This document shows positions 1 to 5,742 of a stretch of 5,742 nt of DNA, piece after piece. The translations under genes and the position numbers were made by a program. Source of the stretch: an uncultured Alistipes sp. (lineage in GTDB: Bacteria; Bacteroidota; Bacteroidia; Bacteroidales; Rikenellaceae); contig CAAGGY010000178.1 of the NCBI GenBank assembly GCA_900769525.1, positions 1 to 5,742 of the forward strand, given 5' to 3'. Within the stretch, counting starts at the first letter, position 1; each line of letters begins with the position of its first letter. The notes under the pieces are model-generated. The model ran no database searches, was not told the DNA's origin, and saw nothing but the letters and a program-made list of their open reading frames with translations.

Positions 1-2
1 CT

Positions 3-272
3 TACGATGCCTTCGAGTACCACCTCTTCTTCGACCTTCTGCACTACGTGGAGCTTGGTACGGAGAATAGCACAGCATTTGAGAAGGCTCTCAACAAGGC
101 GGTGCTCTATAGTGGTCATACCGACTATATCGAGACCGCTACGGGTAACGATGTTGAGACCTATACGCTCGAGCGCTCATGTGGCCTATCGTGCTACATC
201 GAGCAGTCGGAGTGCCCCGAGACTGCGGCCGCTTGGCGCAATACTGCTTGGGCAAAGGCGGTGCTTGAGTAG
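3..272 (+). CDS. C-terminal fragment of a probable clostripain-type (C11) cysteine peptidase, 5'-truncated
   Basis: The frame is open from the left edge and ends at TAG 270-272, giving 89 residues of a C-terminus; the start lies outside the window. The fragment begins YDAFEYHLFFDLLHYVE, then has an alpha-helical stretch, a segment with HTDYIETATG, the motif SCGLSCYIEQ, and a tryptophan-rich end, AAAWRNTAWAKAVLE. From family knowledge, Bacteroidales C11 peptidases end in a similar way: a 'FYDL.DYV' helix, a hydrophobic strand, a 'GLS.YIP' strand and a final 'Y..T.W..A' helix. The catalytic His and Cys would lie upstream, off the window, so activity cannot be judged. C11 peptidases of this type are usually exported lipoproteins that cleave after basic residues. 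The identification rests on remembered C-terminal pattern only; another exported protein with a similar tail is possible. The gene is followed after 20 bases by a strong hairpin. Confidence 0.55.
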   Translation, partial: YDAFEYHLFFDLLHYVELGTENSTAFEKALNKAVLYSGHTDYIETATGNDVETYTLERSCGLSCYIEQSECPETAAAWRNTAWAKAVLE

Positions 273-292
273 GGTAGTGTGAGATATATATT

Positions 293-333
293 ACGAAGGT
301 AGGGGAATTTTCGATAAATTTTCCTACCTTTGT
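293..333 (+). terminator. Long hairpin after the peptidase gene, probable terminator overlapping the next promoter
   Basis: Bases 293-310 pair with 316-333 to give an 18-bp stem around a five-base loop (TCGAT, 311-315). The only departures from Watson-Crick pairing are 295/331, 304/322 and 305/321, and all three are G-U pairs in plus-strand RNA. The right arm is followed by moderately U-rich sequence (TTATTAAA). The position, 20 bases after the stop codon at 272, fits a terminator for the upstream gene. The same right arm contains the TACCTTTG promoter element, so the site could instead, or also, act as a DNA-level operator. The stem is less GC-rich than a textbook terminator. Confidence 0.6.
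325..332 (+). promoter_or_regulatory. Bacteroidetes -7 promoter element (TACCTTTG) for the GH97 gene
   Basis: TACCTTTG matches the TAnnTTTG element recognised by the Bacteroidetes primary sigma factor. I see no convincing TTTG at the -33 position; that region is GGAATTTT. Transcription would be expected to begin about 5-8 bases downstream, near 337-340. That would make an ATG at 340 essentially leaderless and favours the ATG at 358 as the translation start. The element lies inside the right arm of the 293-333 hairpin. Confidence 0.55.
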
Positions 334-357
334 TATTAAATGAAAATCTATGTAGCT

Positions 358-2415
358 ATGAAGAGATTGGTTTTTGCTCTGGTGGCTGTTGTGCTGCTGG
401 TATCGTGTGGTGATGAGATGGCGCTTCGTTCGCCCGATGGCCGTATTAAGTTGGATTTTAATGTTACAAGCGAGGGTGTGCCCACCTACTCGTTGCAATA
501 TGATGATGAGACCATTGTCGAGCCTTCACGCTTGGGTGTCGCAACCCTTGAGCGAGAGTTTGCCCAGGGCCTTGTTGTCAAGGGTGTCGAGCACTCGTCG
601 AGCGACGAAGTGTGGCAGCCTGTGTGGGGTGAGTTTGCCGAGATTCGTGACCACTATAACGCTATGTGTGTGACTCTTGCATCGGAAGATGGCGCAGAGC
701 TTCGTGTTGAGCTACGCCTCTACAACGATGGTCTCGGCTTGCGCTATCTGTTCGGTGGCGAGGGTGTGGCAAATATCACTGGTGAGCATACCGAGTTCCG
801 TATGGCTGGCGACTACTCGGCACACTGGATGGCGGGTAGCGACGACGATGCCGAGTTTGACTATATGCACACACCACTTAGCGGCATCACGCCCGAGAAT
901 ATGAAGATATCGGCAGGTCATAACAGCGATATCATCCGATGCGGTGTTGCTACGCCCGTTGCTATGTCGACCGAGCGTGGCACGCATATCGCCATCCACG
1001 AGGCTGCCTTGTGGCACTACCCAGGTATGGCCTTGGCCTACGATGCAGCAACCAATGCTTTTGCTGTTGAACTTTCAGGTAATGAGGAGGTTAAGAGCAA
1101 GGTGGAGCTTCCATTTGCAACACCTTGGCGCACTCTGATTGTTGGCGATAGAGCAGGAGCACTTGTCGAGTCAACGCTTATTCTTAACCTTAACGAGCCA
1201 TGCAAGATTGAGGATACGTCGTGGATTAAGCCTATGAAGTATGTTGGCGTGTGGTGGGAAATGCACCTCAAGGAGTCTATCTGGGATCGTGACGGTGCGT
1301 ATCCTCACTGCGCAACGACAGAGAACGTGAAGCGCTATATCGACTTTGCTGCTGAGAATGGCTTTGGTGGCGTCTTGGTCGAGGGCTGGAACTATGGCTG
1401 GGGACGTGGCGAGAGATTTGACTATACACAGCCATACTCCGATTTCGATATCGAGGAGCTATGTCGCTATGCCGAGGAGCGTGGCGTGGAGCTTATAGGC
1501 CACCACGAGACCTATGCTAATGTCGATAACTACGATAATCAGCTTAGCGAGGCCTATGCCTACTATGAGTCGTTGGGCGTTAATAGCGTCAAAACGGGTT
1601 ATGTTGGCTCTATTGCGGGCCGCAACCACTACGACCGCTCGATGGTAGACCACTATAACCGCACCGTGGTCGAGGGTGCAGAGCATAAGCTATGTATCGA
1701 CATCCACGAGCCTATACACTCTACGGGTATCTGCCGTACATATCCTAACCTTATGTCGGCCGAGGGTATGCGTGGCCAGGAGTGGCACGCTTGGCACTCG
1801 GGCAACTCTATTGACCATAACCCTACATTGCCATTTACACGCAACGTGGCGGGCGCTATGGACTTTACGCCAGGTATCTTCGACCTGCGCTACCACAACA
1901 CAGTAAACAAGGCGGCTGCAACCGAGGATGGCTCGGTGAACAGGGAGTACGACTACCGCTTCTTTGTAAACTCAACACTTGCCCACCAGCTGGCGCAGTA
2001 TGTTGTCTTCTATAGCCCTATACAGATGGTTGCCGACCTTCCAGACAACTATCGTGAGCACGACGACGCCCTGCAATTTATTCGTGATGTGCCCGTTGAC
2101 TGGGCAGATACCAAGTGCCTTGAGGCTGTTGTTGGCGACTATGTCGTTGTTGCTCGCCGTGACAAGCACACGGATGATTGGTTTGTGGGTGCTATAACAG
2201 ATGATACTGAGCGTATGGTTAGCCTAAAGCTCGACTTCCTCGATGCAAATCGCACTTATGAGGCAACCATCTATCGTGATGGCGACAAGGCGGGTTGGAA
2301 CACCAATCCTACCGACTACGTCATCGAGAAAAGGTCTGTAACCTCGTCTGATATCCTCGATTTGCGCCTTGCCTCTGGTGGTGGCTTTGCGCTAATGATG
2401 CGTGCTGTTAAGTAG
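358..2415 (+). CDS. Glycoside hydrolase family 97 lipoprotein, SusB-like inverting alpha-glucosidase
   Basis: This is a 685-residue exported alpha-glucoside hydrolase, close to the usual GH97 length of about 700. Residues 1-17 (MKRLVFALVAVVLLVSC) form a lipoprotein signal peptide with lipobox LVSC, lipidated at Cys17. A beta-sandwich domain follows (about 22-285), then a (beta/alpha)8 barrel opening with KYVGVWW (from about 294) and a C-terminal beta domain (about 580-685, ending GGGFALMMRAVK). Key residues match Bacteroides thetaiotaomicron SusB: Glu342 in LVEGWNYGW (SusB E391), Glu384 in HHET (E439, base), Glu451 in IHEP (E508, base), Glu469 (E526) and Glu475 in RGQE (E532, acid). The pattern is that of the inverting, calcium-dependent branch rather than the retaining alpha-galactosidase branch; I infer alpha-1,4 or alpha-1,6 glucosidase activity. 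An in-frame ATG at 340 would add six residues (MKIYVA); an in-frame TAA at 337-339 excludes anything longer. I prefer 358 because of the promoter position and the compact signal peptide. No susC/susD genes adjoin it. Confidence 0.93.
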   Translation: MKRLVFALVAVVLLVSCGDEMALRSPDGRIKLDFNVTSEGVPTYSLQYDDETIVEPSRLGVATLEREFAQGLVVKGVEHSSSDEVWQPVWGEFAEIRDHYNAMCVTLASEDGAELRVELRLYNDGLGLRYLFGGEGVANITGEHTEFRMAGDYSAHWMAGSDDDAEFDYMHTPLSGITPENMKISAGHNSDIIRCGVATPVAMSTERGTHIAIHEAALWHYPGMALAYDAATNAFAVELSGNEEVKSKVELPFATPWRTLIVGDRAGALVESTLILNLNEPCKIEDTSWIKPMKYVGVWWEMHLKESIWDRDGAYPHCATTENVKRYIDFAAENGFGGVLVEGWNYGWGRGERFDYTQPYSDFDIEELCRYAEERGVELIGHHETYANVDNYDNQLSEAYAYYESLGVNSVKTGYVGSIAGRNHYDRSMVDHYNRTVVEGAEHKLCIDIHEPIHSTGICRTYPNLMSAEGMRGQEWHAWHSGNSIDHNPTLPFTRNVAGAMDFTPGIFDLRYHNTVNKAAATEDGSVNREYDYRFFVNSTLAHQLAQYVVFYSPIQMVADLPDNYREHDDALQFIRDVPVDWADTKCLEAVVGDYVVVARRDKHTDDWFVGAITDDTERMVSLKLDFLDANRTYEATIYRDGDKAGWNTNPTDYVIEKRSVTSSDILDLRLASGGGFALMMRAVK

Positions 2416-2432
2416 CAAATTTGACTTGAGAT

Positions 2433-2473
2433 AACAATCCCGACAATGGCATATCATTGTCGGGTTTGTTTGT
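2433..2473 (+). terminator. Rho-independent terminator of the GH97 gene
   Basis: CCCGACAATG (2439-2448) pairs perfectly with CATTGTCGGG (2455-2464) around a six-base loop GCATAT. After one T-T mismatch the stem can extend by five more pairs (2433-2437 with 2466-2470). The T-rich run TTTGTTTGT (2465-2473) follows. It begins 18 bases after the GH97 stop codon. The block AATCCCGACAATGGC (2436-2450) recurs exactly in the hairpin after mgsA. Confidence 0.88.
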
Positions 2474-2539
2474 ATAGGCCGTTTAGCACGTTTAACAAAA
2501 TCTTAACACAACTGCAATGAGCAAGAAACATTGTAACAC

Positions 2540-2547
2540 TATTTTTG
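2540..2547 (+). promoter_or_regulatory. Bacteroidetes -7 promoter element (TATTTTTG) for mgsA
   Basis: TATTTTTG matches the TAnnTTTG consensus and lies 48 bases upstream of the mgsA start, beyond the GH97 terminator, so mgsA is probably transcribed on its own. No clear -33 TTTG is present at the usual spacing; the region upstream is AT-rich (TTTAACAAAATCTTAACAC, 2489-2507). The predicted leader, roughly 2553-2595, has no Shine-Dalgarno sequence but carries an A-rich run (AGAAAAAAAAGA, 2574-2585) just before the start, as is common in Bacteroidetes. Confidence 0.5.
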
Positions 2548-2595
2548 CATCGTATTTATGAGGAAAAGATTTTAGAAAAAAAAGATGTTTGATTT

Positions 2596-3069
2596 ATGGA
2601 GAAGAGATTAACAGTAGCACTCGTTGCTCATGATGCAATGAAGCACGACCTCGCAGAGTGGGTTGCATGGAATTGGGAGAAGTTGTTGGCACACCGCCTT
2701 ATTTGTACAGGCACGACAGGCCGCATTGTCGCCGAGACGCTTATGGAGCGCCGTGGCAAGGGGGCTGCAAACACAAGATTTGATATAACTATGCTTAAGT
2801 CGGGCCCGCTGGGTGGCGATCAGCAGCTCGGAGCTATGATTGCAAATAATGAGATAGATGTTCTGGTATTCTTCTGGGATCCTATGTCGGCACAGCCACA
2901 CGATGTAGATGTCAAGGCGCTGCTTCGCTTGGCAACGCTCTACAATGTGCCTACAGCGATAAATCGCTCGTCAGCCGACTTTATAATATCATCAACGCTT
3001 ATGGCTCATGCCGACTATAAGCCTGTGATTAAGGATTATACCTCATATATTGAGCGAACAGTAAAGTAG
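2596..3069 (+). CDS. mgsA: Methylglyoxal synthase
   Basis: This cytoplasmic enzyme converts dihydroxyacetone phosphate to methylglyoxal and phosphate, a bypass of lower glycolysis used when sugar phosphates build up or phosphate is short. The 157-residue product matches E. coli MgsA (152 residues) along its length. It has the N-terminal strand VALVAHD with His12 and Asp13 (E. coli His19, Asp20), the phosphate-binding TGTTG (38-42), GPLGGDQQ with catalytic Asp75 (E. coli Asp71), FFWDP with Asp95 (Asp91), and PHDVDVKALLRLAT with His102 and Asp105 (His98, Asp101). Between TGTTG and SGPLGG there are 26 residues against 15 in E. coli, a basic insertion including ERRGKGAANTRF. The start is fixed because an in-frame TGA (2590-2592) lies directly upstream of the ATG. 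The gene has its own promoter element and a hairpin after it, so it appears monocistronic. The family call is secure; the physiological role in this species is inferred. Confidence 0.97.
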   Translation: MEKRLTVALVAHDAMKHDLAEWVAWNWEKLLAHRLICTGTTGRIVAETLMERRGKGAANTRFDITMLKSGPLGGDQQLGAMIANNEIDVLVFFWDPMSAQPHDVDVKALLRLATLYNVPTAINRSSADFIISSTLMAHADYKPVIKDYTSYIERTVK

Positions 3070-3105
3070 TTGATAGCCACAACGTTTATCTGGCTTAACA
3101 AGCAG

Positions 3106-3139
3106 TAATCCCGACAATGGCGCACCAATGTCGGGATTA
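3106..3139. terminator. Hairpin terminator between convergent genes, possibly bidirectional
   Basis: TAATCCCGACA (3106-3116) pairs perfectly with TGTCGGGATTA (3129-3139). Inside, after one A-A mismatch, TGG pairs with CCA around a CGCA loop. The plus-strand side is followed by TTTGC, a short U run, so it most directly serves mgsA, 36 bases after its stop codon. Because the stem is symmetric it could also stop minus-strand transcripts from the gene ending at 3225, though that side lacks a U run. Bases 3107-3121 are identical to 2436-2450 in the GH97 terminator. Confidence 0.8.
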
Positions 3140-3193
3140 TTTGCAGTTGATAAAGTAGTTGCTATCTATGTCTGCCTCTCTTTTAACTCATAC

Positions 3194-3211
3194 AAAAGGC
3201 CTACTTTGGCC
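3194..3211 (-). terminator. Weak possible terminator after the minus-strand surface-protein gene
   Basis: Read on the minus strand, GGCC (3211-3208) can pair with GGCC (3201-3198) across a six-base loop, followed directly by TTTT (3197-3194). A four-pair stem is marginal, but the position, 14 bases beyond the stop codon, is right. The stronger hairpin at 3106-3139 may be the real stop signal in this direction. Confidence 0.22.
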
Positions 3212-3224
3212 GTAGCGAACAGCT

Positions 3225-5741
3225 CTACTCCACACTAAGCACAATAGGCTCGTCACGGCCAGTAAGTGTGTAGAGTAGGTTGAGGTCGACAGCCTTTTTC
3301 TCACCATTCTCATCATAGTAGTTAAAGTTGTAGACCACACCATCGTTGGCAGTATAGTAGAAGTCGATACTATCGTCATTCCAGGCAAAACGATACTCCT
3401 CACGCAAGTTTAGCTCAAAGGCTCCATTCTGGCCAATGGTGACAACACCGATGCGGGCACCTGTCAGAAGACGCACAAAGGCCACAAAGGCATCTTTAGG
3501 CACAGGATAGTTAACGCCATCCTTCTTGTAGTAGATATTGCCACGTATATGCTCTGTCTCGATGTTGAAGGTCTTGTCCCAGTAGACAATCTGCTCCTTA
3601 TTCGTTGTGATATGTATATCACCGCCAGCAGTGATTGAGGTCTTCTTGAACGGCAACAACTTACGCTCACCAGTCTGGTCGATACCATCGGTTGTTACCT
3701 TCATACCGAACTTATTAAACTCTTCCTTTGCATCATCTTTATTAGCCACAGGCAGATAATCGCCCGAGTCGAGCATATAGCCAAACGTGCGCTCGTGGTC
3801 ACGGTGGCGGTCAACGGTGTAGATATATCGTCCAGGGATTGTTGGGTGAGGACGTAGCTTGTCATACTTCAACAATCCACTATTGTTCGATGCATACCAA
3901 TTATTTGGGTAGCGTTCGTAGTCGATTTCGAGCATTGGTGCGTCGATATATACCTCAAAGGGGTCGCCAAAGTTCTCACCAAATGGGTGTACTGAGCACA
4001 AGTCTGTGCCTTTAAAGCTTGTGATGTCGAATAGGATATCGACACGCTGACCGGGTTTGTACTGAAGAAGCACGTCGTCGACACTCTCAGGAGCATCGCC
4101 GTGGGTACGATTGCCCATAAGCTTATCGTCAGTAGGTATATACCTCACGTTCGAGCCATCAGCATTAGAGAGCTTCACCTGCGCTGCAAAGCGGAAAGGG
4201 CGATAGTGCGCCACGTCGAAGATTACGGAGCGATACTCGTTACCGTCGTATATGTCGTGGTCATACATTTTAGAGCTGTCACGTGAGTATTTAAAGGCGT
4301 GGGGGCTCATCGTGTTGTTCGAGGCAACACGCACAACATCCACGTTGTTTGCACTATTGGTCAATAAGAAGATGTTGTATGTTCCATCCTCCTGCAAACC
4401 ATACCTATACTCTGTTGACGGAGTTGTCTTATAGTCCTGTGGTCGGAACGCCATCACACGGCCATTCGTACTCCAGTGCTCCTGGTCGAAGAGTATCACA
4501 TCGCCCTCCCACACCTGGTCCTGAATCTCCTCGTAGACGTCGTCGTGGTTGTTGTAATATGTTCGGTAATCACTAAATGTCTTCGAATAGATCAAGAACT
4601 CGTCACGGCCATTCTTGTGCCACTCCTCGCTATAAGGATTTGCTGCGTGGTTGATAGCCTTATAAGTGCCGTCGCTCTGTCGCTCTTGCAACATAATGGT
4701 AAATACTAAGGGGTGCGCACGCTTCTGAGGTACAAGCATATAGTATAGCTCCTCGTCCTGGGCATAGAGCGACTCGTACTGGCGTAGGTTGTCAACAAAT
4801 AGGCGGCGGTGGGTGTAGTTATAGCCACTGAAAATCACATTTTTAGTGATTGTCTCAAAGAAGTCGGCCTCGAGGTGCACACTCTCCATATCGCCATCGT
4901 GGTGCTTCAAAATAGACTCCATATGTAGACGGTGCTTTCCAGGCTTAGTCACGGTATAGGCATATTTGTAGTTAATACCCTCCCAGTCGGTACCAAAGTA
5001 ACCCTCCTCGCCCTTTACATATACAGGCAGCTGCTGGCCAGATTCCGAACGTACATCGAGGTGGTTGACCGAGACAAGCACCGTAAATGGGAAGAGCGCA
5101 TCGGGGCAGGTATCAGGAATGGTGAACATAAGCGTAACATTCTCATCTGCGACACCATATACCTGTGACGATATCCACGAGGGTGTGAAGTGCTGGGTAC
5201 GAATAATATATACCGATATCTTACGTTGCAACTTACCGTGTTTGATAAGTAGCGTACCCGCCTGCTGCTCGTTACCCTCGTACATAGGGTAGAGGCGTAG
5301 CAATACACTTCCCTCGCCCGTAGAGGTGTTGTAACTGTTCGTGATATTGTTATATGCCACGTTGTTGTCGATCCACGTTACTGTTGGAGCAACACTATCG
5401 CCTCTATCATTCTTGGTATATTTGTATGGGAAGGTCCAGTTTGTACCGGCATATATGTCGCTACTAAGCACATAGCTCGTCTGCTCTACCCATAGAGTCT
5501 CCACACCGTCAGATATCTCGTTTACCCACTCATCAATAGAGATCCACGCATTGTTCGATGCAGGCGCTGTGAGCGCCTTCTCAAAACTATCCTGACCAAA
5601 GGAGAGCATACCCGCAATGTGGATGTTGTAGTGGTGATTGCGCCTAATCATAAAGTTGCTACCATCGGGATTCTGCAAGACGATACGGTAGTACTTATCG
5701 TCTGCTTCGCTCTTGCCAGCAGCGTGACCTTTGATGATTAC
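3225..5741 (-). CDS. Large fimbrillin-like multi-domain surface protein, N-terminus off the window
   Basis: The minus-strand frame is open from the right edge to TAG at 3227-3225: 838 residues, numbered here from the edge. The start, and any signal peptide, lies outside. Residues 15-45 contain DKYYRIV followed by NFMIRRNHHYNIHIAG, then a Ser/Asn/Ala region and EWVNE (71-75). This 'YYR...RN..Y.I.I' pattern resembles the end of the N-terminal lobe of Bacteroidetes FimA/Mfa-type fimbrillins. What follows is beta-rich: a likely sandwich with TLLIKHGKLQRKISVYIIR (163-181), a probable Ig-like unit at about 200-300 (FPFTVLVSV, then PGKHRLHMES), a Tyr/Asp-rich middle (300-500), a second unit at 560-655 (PGQRVDILFDITSF, DPFEVYIDAPMLEID, PGRYIYTVDRHRD), and a terminal domain (about 733-825) that may be carboxypeptidase-regulatory-like (PKDAFVAF, QNGAFELNLREEYRF). 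Only two cysteines occur (212, 582). No catalytic motif and no obvious sorting C-terminal domain is seen. I infer an extracellular adhesin or fimbria-associated protein; it is much longer than ordinary fimbrillins. The specific family is not recognised. Confidence 0.7.
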   Translation of the reverse strand, partial: VIIKGHAAGKSEADDKYYRIVLQNPDGSNFMIRRNHHYNIHIAGMLSFGQDSFEKALTAPASNNAWISIDEWVNEISDGVETLWVEQTSYVLSSDIYAGTNWTFPYKYTKNDRGDSVAPTVTWIDNNVAYNNITNSYNTSTGEGSVLLRLYPMYEGNEQQAGTLLIKHGKLQRKISVYIIRTQHFTPSWISSQVYGVADENVTLMFTIPDTCPDALFPFTVLVSVNHLDVRSESGQQLPVYVKGEEGYFGTDWEGINYKYAYTVTKPGKHRLHMESILKHHDGDMESVHLEADFFETITKNVIFSGYNYTHRRLFVDNLRQYESLYAQDEELYYMLVPQKRAHPLVFTIMLQERQSDGTYKAINHAANPYSEEWHKNGRDEFLIYSKTFSDYRTYYNNHDDVYEEIQDQVWEGDVILFDQEHWSTNGRVMAFRPQDYKTTPSTEYRYGLQEDGTYNIFLLTNSANNVDVVRVASNNTMSPHAFKYSRDSSKMYDHDIYDGNEYRSVIFDVAHYRPFRFAAQVKLSNADGSNVRYIPTDDKLMGNRTHGDAPESVDDVLLQYKPGQRVDILFDITSFKGTDLCSVHPFGENFGDPFEVYIDAPMLEIDYERYPNNWYASNNSGLLKYDKLRPHPTIPGRYIYTVDRHRDHERTFGYMLDSGDYLPVANKDDAKEEFNKFGMKVTTDGIDQTGERKLLPFKKTSITAGGDIHITTNKEQIVYWDKTFNIETEHIRGNIYYKKDGVNYPVPKDAFVAFVRLLTGARIGVVTIGQNGAFELNLREEYRFAWNDDSIDFYYTANDGVVYNFNYYDENGEKKAVDLNLLYTLTGRDEPIVLSVE

Positions 5742-5742
5742 A

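Noticed and set aside
139..498. Minus-strand reading frame of 119 codons
   Set aside because: It lies across the peptidase 3' end, the hairpin and the GH97 5' end, all on the plus strand; its translation resembles no family and is explained by the codon pattern of the opposite strand.
712..1017. Minus-strand reading frame of 101 codons inside GH97
   Set aside because: It is antisense to a well-supported catalytic gene, has no promoter element and no recognisable domain.
2558..2575. Five-codon mini-ORF (MRKRF) in the mgsA leader, with another at 2585-2611 overlapping the mgsA start
   Set aside because: Both are short enough to arise by chance in this AT-rich leader, and neither contains runs of a regulatory amino acid or an attenuator-like hairpin.
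3140..3170. Possible plus-strand promoter (TTTG, 19 bases, TATCTATG) after the mgsA terminator
   Set aside because: The -7 match is imperfect and only a 15-codon frame follows on that strand before the convergent gene; a small RNA cannot be excluded but nothing supports it.
4476..4709. Plus-strand reading frame of 77 codons inside the surface-protein gene
   Set aside because: It is antisense to a continuous 838-codon frame; its Val/Leu-rich translation comes from the complement of Asp/His/Tyr codons and is not a convincing membrane protein.
5676..5678. TTG as the translation start of the minus-strand surface protein
   Set aside because: The frame stays open for 21 more codons to the window edge and those codons (ending DDKYYRIV) continue the fimbrillin-like pattern, so the true start is off the window.
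1..5742. CRISPR arrays, tRNA or rRNA genes, insertion sequences, attachment sites
   Set aside because: No regularly spaced direct repeats, cloverleaf-like segments, transposase motifs or flanking terminal repeats were seen.

Overview
The window looks like a chromosomal segment from a Bacteroidales bacterium, probably a gut or host-associated species. I cannot fix the genus. The evidence is a SusB-type family GH97 glycoside hydrolase lipoprotein, a long fimbrillin-like surface protein, -7 elements of the Bacteroidetes form TAnnTTTG ahead of two genes, and no Shine-Dalgarno sequences before the two visible starts.

Layout, left to right. (1) The 3' end of a plus-strand gene (to 272), most likely the C-terminus of a clostripain-type (C11) cysteine peptidase. 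(2) A short intergenic gap (273-357) dominated by a near-perfect hairpin at 293-333, whose right arm contains a promoter element. (3) A complete GH97 lipoprotein gene (358-2415; alternative start at 340) with all key SusB glutamates in place, ending in a strong hairpin terminator. (4) A 180-base gap (2416-2595) with that terminator, an AT-rich stretch, a promoter element and an A-rich leader. (5) A complete methylglyoxal synthase gene, mgsA (2596-3069). (6) A convergent gap (3070-3224) with a second hairpin that shares a 15-base identical block with the first terminator. (7) On the minus strand, a very long reading frame (3225-5741, running off the right edge) encoding at least 838 residues of a fimbrillin-like, multi-domain surface protein.

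The genes do not form one obvious operon. GH97 and mgsA each appear to have their own promoter and terminator, and the right-hand gene is convergent. A loose metabolic link is possible: GH97 releases glucose from alpha-glucosides, and MgsA diverts excess dihydroxyacetone phosphate when sugar influx is high. No SusC, SusD, SusE or SusR homologue lies in the window, so this is not a recognisable polysaccharide utilisation locus here.

I did not find a clearly new biological system, CRISPR array, tRNA, rRNA or mobile element. The points most worth a second look are the hairpin that overlaps the GH97 promoter, the shared terminator sequence, the acidic residues after the GH97 lipid-attachment cysteine, the altered active-site loops of GH97, and the unassigned large surface protein.
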